Source: CAYIYO01 sp964367715
GTDB lineage: Bacteria > Chlamydiota > Chlamydiia > Chlamydiales > Criblamydiaceae
Length of the DNA stretch: 26,417 nt
Direction: 5' to 3'
Assembly (NCBI GenBank): GCA_964367715.1
Contig: CAYIYO010000024.1
Location: 1-26,417, forward strand
Shown: piece by piece, positions 15,767 through 23,766 of the stretch
Numbering within the stretch: the stretch's first letter is position 1
Layout: every line of letters begins with the position of its first letter
Translations under genes and position numbers: made by a program
The notes under the pieces: model-generated
What the model was told of the DNA's origin: nothing
Databases searched by the model: none
The model's input: only the letters and a program-made list of their open reading frames with translations

Positions 15767-16993
15767 TTATTCTTTTTCGATGACATCTGTCACCGGAGTT
15801 GATAGGGGAGGTATCGTTCGCAGGATTAGATCTAATTCATTAAATTCATTAATGACGCGATTGATGTCTATTAAGATAAGGGGAGTGTCCTGATGAGAGA
15901 CGACTCTCTCACTCTGAAAAAGAGCTTTTAACTCTTGAAAAGGCTGGATAAGAAGCTTGATACTGGTTGTTTTGTCTTGGCGAAACGTTTCTTTAACAAT
16001 ACTTTCGATATGCCCAATTAGGCTGAAAAAGGGTTCTTTTAGCTCTTGGTATTGTAAATTCGTGTTTAAAATAATCTCTCTACTTACTTCGATGAAAGCA
16101 CACACTGCTTTGTCCGAAATATCATTCATCCGCTCTTTTTGCCCTCGACTAGCAAATTTTCCCATGTAGTACAAAGGATAACTCACTAAAGATAAATCAA
16201 TTTTTGCAGCGGCAATCGCAACTTTTCCTAATGAGGTAATTAAACGGCTGCAAACCGGCTCTAGTCGTTGTTCAAGAGCTTTTTCATTGATAAGCTCCAT
16301 GCGTTGAAACAAATAAAATAGCGTATAACTTAAGTGATCGGGTTGTCCAGATTTTATTGCAGAGTCATCCATTGGTTGACCCATACTTTTGCTTGCAGCA
16401 AGAAAATGATCGGCAATTGTTTGAAGTTCATCAATTGCCTGGATTGCTAAAGAAGGGGTTGTTCTGTCGATGGCTTTTATCGCCACTTCTGCAACCGCAT
16501 CTATCCAGCCACATAATGCTTCATTTTTATCATTATCAATGGCTGTCTTTGCCTCTTTCGTAAACTGACTCAAAATCATAAAAGGATTAAAAAACTGGCG
16601 AATTCTTTTTGTTAATAGGAACAAAGCATCGAAGCTCAACCCAAAAAGAATAATCCCAGCTCCCAAAAGAGCAATAAAAGGAAGTTGAGGCATGAGGAAA
16701 AATGTCACGACTAATCCAAAAATAAGAAGAGGGAAAATCGATAACCAAAGAGTTGTATACCGTAGCGCTTTGTCCTTATTGTAGGTTTCTAAAAAGCGTG
16801 GAGTTAAATTTTGCTCTACTTTTTGTAATCCAGACCATGATAACGCATTCACAACTGCTCCTAAAATAGGAAAAAGGAAGGAAAGTCCTAAAAAAAGCAA
16901 CGCAATCGTATTAATTGAAGCAGAAAGCTCTTTATATAAAGGCATCCACAATAGCATTGCTGCTATAAAAATAGATAAAAGCGTTCCTAACAT
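15767..16993 (-). CDS. Hypothetical four-helix membrane protein with large soluble C-terminal domain
   Basis: I do not recognise this 408-aa protein. It has about four hydrophobic segments in the first 130 residues (about 2-20, 26-50, 80-102, 106-130), then a long helical, charged, probably cytoplasmic domain (about 135-408) rich in alternating Leu/Ile and acidic residues. The N-terminus MLGTLLSIFIAAMLLW could act as a signal anchor. There is no catalytic motif that I can identify. It is bounded by repeat-family sequences on both sides (15741-15763 downstream, about 17041-17078 upstream). Helical architecture without enzymatic motifs suggests a scaffolding or envelope role, but no function is assigned. 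Confidence 0.85.
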   Translation of the reverse strand: MLGTLLSIFIAAMLLWMPLYKELSASINTIALLFLGLSFLFPILGAVVNALSWSGLQKVEQNLTPRFLETYNKDKALRYTTLWLSIFPLLIFGLVVTFFLMPQLPFIALLGAGIILFGLSFDALFLLTKRIRQFFNPFMILSQFTKEAKTAIDNDKNEALCGWIDAVAEVAIKAIDRTTPSLAIQAIDELQTIADHFLAASKSMGQPMDDSAIKSGQPDHLSYTLFYLFQRMELINEKALEQRLEPVCSRLITSLGKVAIAAAKIDLSLVSYPLYYMGKFASRGQKERMNDISDKAVCAFIEVSREIILNTNLQYQELKEPFFSLIGHIESIVKETFRQDKTTSIKLLIQPFQELKALFQSERVVSHQDTPLILIDINRVINEFNELDLILRTIPPLSTPVTDVIEKE

Positions 16994-17040
16994 TTAATTT
17001 CCTTTGTTTCGTCAACTTGCCAAATTTTGAATTGACTTGT

Positions 17041-17078
17041 GTATACCCACGTTCGGTATATATACCACGATAAATTTT
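17041..17078. repeat. Degraded junction of two repeat-family ends
   Basis: CACGTTCGGTATA (17048-17060) repeats exactly at 21645-21657. It is followed by TATACCACG and ATAAATTTT (17061-17078), which matches the MITE left end with the six bases GTTCGG missing. The same two modules adjoin in the same order at 21645-21679, so this is a second, more decayed copy. It lies in the divergent intergenic region between the genes at 15767 and 17117 and may affect their promoters. Confidence 0.65.
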
Positions 17079-17103
17079 AATGTTCAAATTTTCTCTAGTA
17101 AGA

Positions 17104-17109
17104 TAGAAT
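17104..17109 (+). promoter_or_regulatory. Possible -10 element of the 17117 gene
   Basis: TAGAAT ends 7 nt before the ATG at 17117, so transcription would begin at or next to the start codon. No Shine-Dalgarno is present (TCCACTC before ATG). The -35 region (TGTTCA, 17081-17086) is weak. Confidence 0.3.
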
Positions 17110-17116
17110 TCCACTC

Positions 17117-17632
17117 ATGGACTCGATCAAGTTTTATAGCACAATTACCCCTTCTCTAAAACGAAAGATGCTTTTTCGAGGAACCTTCCTCGCTGGAATA
17201 GGAATCCTTCTTCTTTCTTATGCGGGAGTTTTCCTTTCTCCCGCTATCCTTAACGTCTGGGGCATTCCTGTTCTAGGCTTATCAATCGGATTAATCGCGT
17301 GGGGAATGATTCCTTATCGCCAGCTATGTCGTTTAGAAAATGATCCGGATGTACTGACTATCGATGAAAGAGGACTCACTCTTGTCCGTCGAGGAAAGGC
17401 TCTTTACATGATTCCTTTGACGAGCATCGAAAAAATGGAATATGTCGAAAAGGGGACGCTCTACGGAATAGGGATTCAGCTAAAAGAATCGATTCCAGAA
17501 AAGATTGTTATCTATGACCCAGGATTTAACATGCAAAAGCATCAAGATACGATGCGCAGGCATATGGGATACCCTATCTTTATTGCGAACTTCAGCAGAA
17601 GAACTTATGTTCAACTACAACTACTAGATTAG
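17117..17632 (+). CDS. Hypothetical two-helix membrane protein with PH-like C-terminal domain
   Basis: Unrecognised 171-aa protein. A short basic N-terminus is followed by two hydrophobic helices (about 20-40 and 45-65) and then a beta-rich soluble domain with the pattern LTIDERGLTLVRRGKALYMIP...IEKMEY, which resembles bacterial PH-like membrane-anchored domains; this is a weak structural guess. It is convergent with kdsD and their 3' ends overlap by 4 bp (17629-17632). It probably uses a near-leaderless message. Position next to kdsD hints at an envelope-related role but does not prove one. Confidence 0.8.
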   Translation: MDSIKFYSTITPSLKRKMLFRGTFLAGIGILLLSYAGVFLSPAILNVWGIPVLGLSIGLIAWGMIPYRQLCRLENDPDVLTIDERGLTLVRRGKALYMIPLTSIEKMEYVEKGTLYGIGIQLKESIPEKIVIYDPGFNMQKHQDTMRRHMGYPIFIANFSRRTYVQLQLLD

Positions 17633-18585
17633 ATTCCTGATTGAATAATATCATGGAGCTTGATGATTCCCACGACGCCCTTATTTTCGTCAATGACGGG
17701 CAAGGCAGTGACTTCGCTGTTTGTTCCTTCCATAATCTTAAGCGCTTCCACAACAAGAGCTTCTGGTTTCGTTGTGCGCGGACTCTTTACCATTACGGTT
17801 TCCATCGAAGAATGAAGGGCTTCAGGTCCATGCTTCTGCAGCGCACGACGTAAATCGCCATCTGTAAAAATTCCCTCTAATCGATTCTCTTGATCGACGA
17901 TTAAGACACACCCACACTTCTTATTAGAAAGTTCAACCAATGTGTCGAGAAGAAGGTCTTCTTTTTTGCAGAAAGGAATTTCTTTCCCGCGGATCATTAA
18001 ATCCCGCACTTTCAATATGATGCGTTTTCCAATCCGTCCCGCAGGGTGATTAATAGCGAATTCGTCGATGGTAAAGTTTCTTGCTTGCATCAATGCAATC
18101 GCCATGACATCCCCAAAAATCATTTGAATAGTCGTTGAAGTGGTGGGGGCAATATCAAAAGGACAGATCTCTTTTTCCAAAGGAAGGTGCACGACAATAT
18201 CGCATGCTTTTGCCAGTCGGCTGTTGACATTTGACACAACAGCAATCAACTTCACTTTCTTATTACGCAAAGAGGGGATAAGGGTTAATAGCTCATCGCT
18301 CTCCCCAGTTTTGCTCAAAAAAATAAAAATATCCTCAGGGGAGACGATCCCAATATCTCCGTGCAAGGCATTGACAGGTGATAAAAATAGGGCACGAGTG
18401 TTGGTGGAAGTCATCGTTGCCGCAATTTTTTTGGCGATCAATCCACTTTTCCCCACACCGGAAAGAACAAGAGCGCCCTTGCATTCTTTCAGTATCTCCA
18501 GCAGCTCTTCCATTTTCTGAATATCGACTTTGTCGAAGAAAAAGTTGAGATATTGGCGTTCGTTATCAAATATTTTTTTTATCAT
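17629..18585 (-). CDS. kdsD: D-arabinose 5-phosphate isomerase (KdsD/KpsF/GutQ family)
   Basis: Converts ribulose 5-phosphate to arabinose 5-phosphate, the first step of Kdo synthesis for lipopolysaccharide. The protein is 318 aa, the normal length. The SIS domain (about 30-165) has LSGVGKSGLIAKKIAATM and the S-K-T-G-E-S phosphosugar loop. FAINHPAGRIGKR precedes the CBS part, as in E. coli KdsD, whose corresponding His is catalytic. Two CBS domains follow (about 200-255 and 265-318, with GIFTDGDLRRAL). I start at the ATG at 18585 because a -35/-10 pair lies just upstream and it matches the family N-terminus; extension to 18741 in this frame would overlap the isocitrate dehydrogenase gene and adds unrelated residues. 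Confidence 0.93.
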   Translation of the reverse strand: MIKKIFDNERQYLNFFFDKVDIQKMEELLEILKECKGALVLSGVGKSGLIAKKIAATMTSTNTRALFLSPVNALHGDIGIVSPEDIFIFLSKTGESDELLTLIPSLRNKKVKLIAVVSNVNSRLAKACDIVVHLPLEKEICPFDIAPTTSTTIQMIFGDVMAIALMQARNFTIDEFAINHPAGRIGKRIILKVRDLMIRGKEIPFCKKEDLLLDTLVELSNKKCGCVLIVDQENRLEGIFTDGDLRRALQKHGPEALHSSMETVMVKSPRTTKPEALVVEALKIMEGTNSEVTALPVIDENKGVVGIIKLHDIIQSGI

Positions 18586-18601
18586 AATGGTACCTATGTG
18601 G

Positions 18602-18630
18602 ATTTTAATTGAGGGAATCATTACTCTCAA
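18602..18630 (-). promoter_or_regulatory. Putative kdsD promoter
   Basis: On the minus strand TTGAGA (18630-18625), 17 bp, TAAAAT (18607-18602) is a strong sigma70-like match. The start site would be near 18595, about 10 nt before the kdsD ATG, again a very short leader. Confidence 0.55.
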
Positions 18631-18664
18631 GGCAATTAAACAATACGAATAGATTGGGGGAATC

Positions 18665-20119
18665 ATGGCTAAAAATACACCTATCACTGTCGCTAAGGGA
18701 GATGGAATCGGTCCGGAAATCATGGACGCAACCCTTGCCATCCTTCAAGCTGCCGGAGCAGCAATCGATGTCCACGAAGTGGAGATTGGCGAAAAAGTGT
18801 ATCTTAAAGGTCTCTCAGTAGGCATTTCTCCCGAAACGTGGGAAACCATTCGCAATACAAAAGCATTTCTTAAAGCGCCCATCACGACTCCACAGGGCGG
18901 AGGATTTAAAAGTCTTAATGTCACAATACGAACAACCTTAGGTCTTTATGCTAACGTTCGTCCTTGTGTCGCCTACGCCCCTTTTGTTGCAACGAAACAT
19001 CCGGAAATGGATGTTATCATCGTCAGGGAAAATGAAGAAGATCTCTACACAGGAATTGAATACCGCCAAAGCCAGGACACATTTCACGCGTTAAAGATCA
19101 TCACTCGAGAAGGATGCGAAAAAATTATTCGCTACGCATTTAACTATGCCCGCGCCCATAAGCGAAAAAAGGTAACCTGCTTTACAAAAGACAATATCCT
19201 TAAGCTATCCGATGGTCTCTTTCATCAAATATTCGACCTTATCGCTAAAGAATATCCAGAAATAGAAAACGAACATTGGATCATTGACATCGGCGCCGCA
19301 AAGCTGGCAGACACTCCAAATATCTTCGATGTCATCGTGATGCCGAACCTTTACGGGGACATCCTTTCGGATATCGCTGCACAAATCGCAGGTTCAGTAG
19401 GGCTTGCCGGCTCTGCAAACATCGGAGAACATGGCGCAATGTTTGAAGCGATCCATGGATCCGCTCCGCGACGTGCAGGGCAAAACGTTGCAAACCCGTC
19501 AGGACTTCTTCTAGCGGCGGTGATGATGCTTAACCATATTGGACAGCCCGAAGTCGCTGCAACGATCCACAACGCCTGGTTAACGACTCTGGAAGAAGGA
19601 ATCCATACGTACGACATTTACAAAGAGAACGTTAGTAAACAACAGGTAGGAACAAAAGAGTTTGCTCAAGCAGTCATTCGCAATCTAGGCAAAAAGCCAA
19701 AATTGTTGAAAGAGGTTCACTACGGAAATATCCCTATGACCTCCACCACCGGTGCAAGTACAGAAACGACACACCACACAAAAAAGGAAACTGTCGGGAT
19801 CGATGTCTTCGTCGAATCAAGGGAAAGTGTGGAGCATCTCCATGCACATCTTAGCAAAGTAGAAGGGAAAGATCTTAAGCTAACAATGATTGCCAATCGG
19901 GGTGTAAAAGTTTGGCCAGAAAAGCACCCAGAAACATCCTGTGGAGACATTTGGCGTTGTCGCTATCTAGCGAAATCGAAGGGAAATTCTATCACTCAAG
20001 AGCAGATTATACACTTGCTTCGAGGCTTTGCTCAAGCGGGAATTGACTTTGTACAAACAGAGAATCTCTGCACGTTTGGTGGAAAGCCGGGATATACACT
20101 TTCCCAAGACGAACAATAA
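18665..20119 (+). CDS. icd: Isocitrate dehydrogenase, Thermus-type with extra C-terminal domain
   Basis: Oxidative decarboxylation of isocitrate to 2-oxoglutarate in the TCA cycle. The protein is 484 aa, longer than the 416-aa E. coli enzyme because of a C-terminal domain (about 370-484), as in the Thermus/rickettsial type. Motifs are GDGIGPEI (12-19), the substrate loop GGFKSLNVTIRTTLGLYANV, ENEEDLYTGIEY, GDILSDIAAQIAGSVGLAGS and the coenzyme loop IHGSAPRRAGQNVANPSG. That loop has Arg-Arg where NADP enzymes usually have Lys-Tyr, so coenzyme preference is uncertain. GGGGG 4-5 nt before the ATG can act as ribosome site. It is divergent from kdsD. C. trachomatis lacks this enzyme, so the gene supports a less reduced chlamydia with a fuller TCA cycle. 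Confidence 0.93.
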   Translation: MAKNTPITVAKGDGIGPEIMDATLAILQAAGAAIDVHEVEIGEKVYLKGLSVGISPETWETIRNTKAFLKAPITTPQGGGFKSLNVTIRTTLGLYANVRPCVAYAPFVATKHPEMDVIIVRENEEDLYTGIEYRQSQDTFHALKIITREGCEKIIRYAFNYARAHKRKKVTCFTKDNILKLSDGLFHQIFDLIAKEYPEIENEHWIIDIGAAKLADTPNIFDVIVMPNLYGDILSDIAAQIAGSVGLAGSANIGEHGAMFEAIHGSAPRRAGQNVANPSGLLLAAVMMLNHIGQPEVAATIHNAWLTTLEEGIHTYDIYKENVSKQQVGTKEFAQAVIRNLGKKPKLLKEVHYGNIPMTSTTGASTETTHHTKKETVGIDVFVESRESVEHLHAHLSKVEGKDLKLTMIANRGVKVWPEKHPETSCGDIWRCRYLAKSKGNSITQEQIIHLLRGFAQAGIDFVQTENLCTFGGKPGYTLSQDEQ

Positions 20120-20250
20120 GAAAATTGAAAAAATATCACATAAGACCCCACAGACTGGAGTTTATACATAAATGAATTCAAAAACCGATTCTTGATTCAC
20201 TTGTCAATTGTAAAACATTGAGTCTTGAAGGGGGCGCATAATAAACAGCG

Positions 20251-21492
20251 TTACATATCCGTTGGTTCCATCTCAACGAGCTCTTCATGATAATACTGGC
20301 GCTCGTTGAGCTCGCCTTCCCCTTTAGCGACATAGACGGCAATCACAGAGTCACCCAGTACATTCAATATCGTCGAAACCATCTCTCTCACGCGGTCGAT
20401 ACCTGCCAATAGTGCCATTCCCTCAATAGGAATGCCCACAGAAGTAAACACGACAGTCAACATAATGAAACCTGTGCCAGGAATTCCCGCAGCGCCAATG
20501 GAAGATAGGGTAGCTGTGACAATGATGGTTAATAATTTATCCCAGCTCAGTGATAGTCCATAGGCATTTGCAATGAAAATGGCAGCCATTCCTTGAAATA
20601 GGGCGGATCCATTCATATTTATTGTAGACCCTAATGGCAACACAAAGCTGCTAATATTTTTTGAAACACCTAGATTTTGCTGCACACAATGCATCGAGAC
20701 CGGTAATGTTGCAGAACTACTGCAGGTAGAAAATGCCACCATAATCGCATCCCCCATCCCACGCAAGAAAGGCCAAGGACTGAGCTTTGCAAAGAAATAT
20801 AAGATGCTACCAAACATCGTAATCGCAAGAATAACGCATGCTAAATAGTAGGCGACAAGAAAGTACGAAAGCTCAATCAACGCACTATATCCAAAAGAAC
20901 TTGTCACCCACGCCATAATTGCAAAGACGCCAATAGGAGAAAATTCCATGATGATCGAGGTTAGACGATACATCACATCTGCGATCGACTCCATGAACTC
21001 TAGTAAAGGCTTGCCTCTCTTCCCTGCAAAATTGATCGAAATCCCTAAAAAGACCGCAAATACAATGATCTGCAACACATTCCCTTCTACCAGAGAAGCC
21101 ATGGGATTACTTGGAATAATATCCAAAATAATACGACTCATACTAGGGGTTGCAGGAATGGTAATCTCATTCACTGTCTTAAGGTTCATTCCGACGCCAA
21201 GGCCTAACGTTTTAGCGATTAGAATCCCTAACCCAATCGAAATTGCTGTCGTACAAATAAATAATGACAACGTTTTTAATCCGAGCCGCCCCAACTTTTT
21301 AGGATCGTGGATACTCGTAATCCCGACTGTCATTGAAGAAAGAATCAAAAGAACGATGATCATATTGATCATCCGCAAGAAAACGTCCCCAATCAGCTTC
21401 AAGAAATCAGCATTGATGTTGAAAAAATCGAAGACGGTGCCTACGACAATTCCTAATATCAATGCGATAAATATCTTGAGCCAAAGCTTCAT
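20251..21492 (-). CDS. Dicarboxylate/glutamate:cation symporter (DAACS family, GltP/GltT-like)
   Basis: Inner-membrane secondary carrier of the glutamate/C4-dicarboxylate family, 413 aa with about eight membrane helices plus two re-entrant hairpins. Signatures are PLGSTINMNGSA (central NMNG motif), GIPGTGF in the second hairpin, and DRVREMVSTILNVLGDSV, whose D...R...N...GD pattern binds substrate and cation in this family. A GltT-type gene lies in the comparable Chlamydia block, as I recall. Substrate (glutamate, aspartate or succinate) cannot be decided; glutamate or dicarboxylate import would feed the TCA cycle beside the convergent icd gene. AGGA upstream of ATG can serve as ribosome site. 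Its upstream region contains the MITE-like element. Confidence 0.92.
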   Translation of the reverse strand: MKLWLKIFIALILGIVVGTVFDFFNINADFLKLIGDVFLRMINMIIVLLILSSMTVGITSIHDPKKLGRLGLKTLSLFICTTAISIGLGILIAKTLGLGVGMNLKTVNEITIPATPSMSRIILDIIPSNPMASLVEGNVLQIIVFAVFLGISINFAGKRGKPLLEFMESIADVMYRLTSIIMEFSPIGVFAIMAWVTSSFGYSALIELSYFLVAYYLACVILAITMFGSILYFFAKLSPWPFLRGMGDAIMVAFSTCSSSATLPVSMHCVQQNLGVSKNISSFVLPLGSTINMNGSALFQGMAAIFIANAYGLSLSWDKLLTIIVTATLSSIGAAGIPGTGFIMLTVVFTSVGIPIEGMALLAGIDRVREMVSTILNVLGDSVIAVYVAKGEGELNERQYYHEELVEMEPTDM

Positions 21493-21644
21493 TAATTTTC
21501 CTGGTTAAATGTTAAAGGCTGATTGTGTGCCTTAAACAAATTTAAAAAATATTTTTTACCTCTAAGTGAGTGTGGAAAGCGAATTCCTCCTTAAGTGGAT
21601 TTCAACGACCAGGTGTTGACTTACCCGAAATTCCAATTTTGAGT

Positions 21645-21657
21645 CACGTTCGGTATA
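21645..21657. repeat. Repeat-family 13-mer abutting the MITE
   Basis: CACGTTCGGTATA here is identical to 17048-17060 and, on the opposite strand, to 11802-11814. It directly joins the left end of the 163-bp inverted-repeat element. The flanking CCAATTTTGAG resembles the inner part of the MITE end, suggesting a second, outward-facing element end whose body extends left and has decayed. Confidence 0.65.
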
Positions 21658-21818
21658 TACCACGGTTCGGATAAATTTTGACATTTGGACACAGCGAAAG
21701 CCCCACGGTTAAGAGATCGCAAGTGGTTTAATATTAACAATAGGAACCCACTTGCGATCTCTTAACCCCGGAGATTTGGCTGAGTCGAAATGCCAAAATT
21801 TACCCGAACCGTGGTATA
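21656..21818. mobile_element. 163-bp MITE-like element (near-palindromic, noncoding)
   Basis: Two 71-nt arms (21656-21726 and 21748-21818) are inverted copies with about 62 matches, around a 21-nt centre. The inner 20 nt of each arm (21707-21726 and 21748-21767) are perfectly complementary, and the outer ends both read TATACCACGGTTCGG inward. No coding capacity. Both ends carry TATA, so a TA target duplication of the IS630/Tc1-mariner kind is possible, though no transposase is in the window. It lies between the lpxK stop and the gltT-like gene, both on the minus strand, where the folded RNA may end or protect the lpxK transcript. A solo copy of one end occurs at 15741-15763. Confidence 0.85.
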
Positions 21819-21867
21819 AATGCAAAAAAGAAAATTATGAAAGATTCTCTATATTTATGCCACCCTT

Positions 21868-22998
21868 TTATCGGGACAGGCTGTCCGCCCCAACGGGCAA
21901 ATGGCCAAAATTGGATTTAATAATAGTCATAAATGTTCGCCACTCTTCCTCTCCACCCACAATTTCTAATTTTGCCTGCACATAAACAACAGGTAGTGTT
22001 AAATTTTTTAATGAGGGGAGTTTAACAAAATCCTTTTCGGTGCAAACAAGAAACTCAGCTCCTTTTCCATAACAACGGTCCGCAAACTGTACCAAACGAT
22101 TCTGTCCAATCGCTCGGTGATCACCGACAATTAACTGGTCGGCAATATCTGCTCCAGCCTCTTTCACGGTATGAATAAAACTGTCAGGATTGCCTATCCC
22201 ACACAATAATCCCACAGTCTTTCCTTTCAATTCACCGTATTCGACTCCAACATTATTAACAATTTTTTCAATCACCATGCGCGTTTGAACAATTGGGGTA
22301 GTGGTATAGTGTCTAATTTTATCTTTAATAATCGTAAGTTGATGTCTGCTATGGACGCCATTTAAAATAATTAAATCGGCACGCCTTAATGCGTGAGGGG
22401 TCTCTCTCAAGAGGCCTCTAGGGAGATGATAGCCTTGGCCAAACGGATCACTTGCATCCATTACGACAATTTCATAATGGCGTGCCAAGCGGCGATGCTG
22501 CATTCCATCATCAATAATCAAAAGGTGCGCTCCCATCTCCGTGGCAATTTCAGCAGAGCGGCAACGATTTTTTCCAACAACGACATAAGCACCAATCAGG
22601 CGTCGTGCAAGGATATATGCTTCATCGCCACACATATTAACTGGATATTCAGGACCATTCCCATGACTGAGAACAAAAGAATCAGGCGCACGCTCCGCTT
22701 CTGAACGGTATCCACGGGAAAGAATTGCTACAGGAATATCTTCCAGCAGTGTCTGTGCGATCATTAATGTAGCAGGAGTTTTTCCGGTGCCGCCTGCTAC
22801 GATATTTCCAATGCTGACAACCAAAGGACCTTCGGGCATCTGTTGCTTTAAATAGCCAAGATCGTACCCTTTATTGCGGAGGTACACGCTGACACGATAG
22901 GCCCAGCTTAGTGGAAGAGCTAACGTTTTGATCAAACTAGAAAAAAAGTCGGAACGCTCTCCTTTAATAATCGCTAAATATTTTTTTTCAATACTCAT
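21868..22998 (-). CDS. lpxK: Tetraacyldisaccharide 4'-kinase LpxK
   Basis: Phosphorylates the 4' position of the lipid A disaccharide at the inner membrane using ATP. The protein is 376 aa, somewhat longer than the E. coli enzyme (about 328). An N-terminal hydrophobic helix (about 20-40, ALPLSWAYRVSVYL) precedes the P-loop GNIVAGGTGKTP (64-75), SRGYRS (94-99) and DDGMQHRRLARH, which contain the catalytic Asp and the conserved QHR. The ATG overlaps the gmhA stop (ATGA, 4 bp), giving a gmhA-lpxK operon read leftward. The last residues (GHLPVGADSLSR) are GC-rich in DNA and the stop is 50 bp from the MITE; whether the tail is native is unclear. Confidence 0.95.
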   Translation of the reverse strand: MSIEKKYLAIIKGERSDFFSSLIKTLALPLSWAYRVSVYLRNKGYDLGYLKQQMPEGPLVVSIGNIVAGGTGKTPATLMIAQTLLEDIPVAILSRGYRSEAERAPDSFVLSHGNGPEYPVNMCGDEAYILARRLIGAYVVVGKNRCRSAEIATEMGAHLLIIDDGMQHRRLARHYEIVVMDASDPFGQGYHLPRGLLRETPHALRRADLIILNGVHSRHQLTIIKDKIRHYTTTPIVQTRMVIEKIVNNVGVEYGELKGKTVGLLCGIGNPDSFIHTVKEAGADIADQLIVGDHRAIGQNRLVQFADRCYGKGAEFLVCTEKDFVKLPSLKNLTLPVVYVQAKLEIVGGEEEWRTFMTIIKSNFGHLPVGADSLSR

Positions 22999-23615
22999 GA
23001 AAGCGCTGCATTTAAAGGGATTGTCTGCTGTTCTTTGGTTTTTTCAATCAGATGTTCTGTGATTTCAATGATGGTATGGATCGCCACCATATGCGCTTCC
23101 TGGATGCGATCAGACGTTTTGAATCCTTCAATAATTAATTCGTATTCAGACATCCCTTTAATCTTTCCCCCCTCTTTCCCTAGAAAAGCAACAGTGGTAA
23201 GTCCTAACCGTTTTGCCGTCTCAAATGCGTTGACAAGGTTGATAGAATTTCCACTCGTTGTCAATCCGACAAAAATGTCTCCAGGCTTGCCGTACGCTTC
23301 GACTCCACGAGAAAACACCCATTCAAAGCCGATATCATTTCCTACACATGTAATGTGTCCTGGTTCGGAAAGGGCAATAGCGGGAAGGGCCGCGCGATAG
23401 TTTCTAAAGAAACCGGTTAATTCCTCTGCAAAATGCGAGGCATCACATAAGCTGCCCCCATTCCCTGCGATGATCACTTTATTTCCCGACATAAACGCTT
23501 GCGTTAATGCCTGGGCCACCTCAGTCATAAAGTCGACGGCATGTGGTGTAATCAATTGCTCTGTTGCTCGAATCGCATCTTGAACGGAATAGATAATCTT
23601 TTCTTGAATAGTCAT
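22995..23615 (-). CDS. gmhA: Sedoheptulose-7-phosphate isomerase GmhA
   Basis: Makes D-glycero-D-manno-heptose 7-phosphate, the first step of ADP-heptose synthesis for the LPS inner core. The protein is 206 aa with one SIS domain. Diagnostic residues are GNGGSLCDASHFAEELTGFF (51-70), TTSGNSINLV and the C-terminal IQEAHMVAIH with the catalytic His of the family. AAGGTGGG before the ATG is a usable ribosome site, and a promoter lies 25-50 nt upstream. It is coupled to lpxK. Classic Chlamydia LPS contains Kdo but no heptose, so the gene hints at a different inner core or at another heptose use; other gmh genes are not in the window. Confidence 0.94.
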   Translation of the reverse strand: MTIQEKIIYSVQDAIRATEQLITPHAVDFMTEVAQALTQAFMSGNKVIIAGNGGSLCDASHFAEELTGFFRNYRAALPAIALSEPGHITCVGNDIGFEWVFSRGVEAYGKPGDIFVGLTTSGNSINLVNAFETAKRLGLTTVAFLGKEGGKIKGMSEYELIIEGFKTSDRIQEAHMVAIHTIIEITEHLIEKTKEQQTIPLNAALS

Positions 23616-23639
23616 AATCCCACCTTTTATATCGGTTTA

Positions 23640-23668
23640 TTTTTAGCACTTTTGGATATTTAATACAA
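23640..23668 (-). promoter_or_regulatory. Putative gmhA-lpxK promoter
   Basis: On the minus strand TTGTAT (23668-23663), 17 bp, TAAAAA (23645-23640). The start site would fall near 23633, leaving about 18 nt including the ribosome site AAGGTGGG before the gmhA ATG. Confidence 0.45.
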
Positions 23669-23766
23669 ATTTCATTTGAATAGCAAAATGTATCTAGTGA
23701 ATAAATATAAAAAAAGTTAAAATAATAAGGATTTATCAATTAATAATATATGGAGCGCAATTTTTG

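Noticed and set aside
15767..16993. Assigning the membrane protein as a transporter
   Set aside because: Only about four helices with a large soluble helical domain and no transporter signature.
21875..21887. GGACAG/CTGTCC palindrome near the 3' end of lpxK as a terminator
   Set aside because: Arms have no usable loop, it lies within the lpxK coding sequence and no T-run follows.
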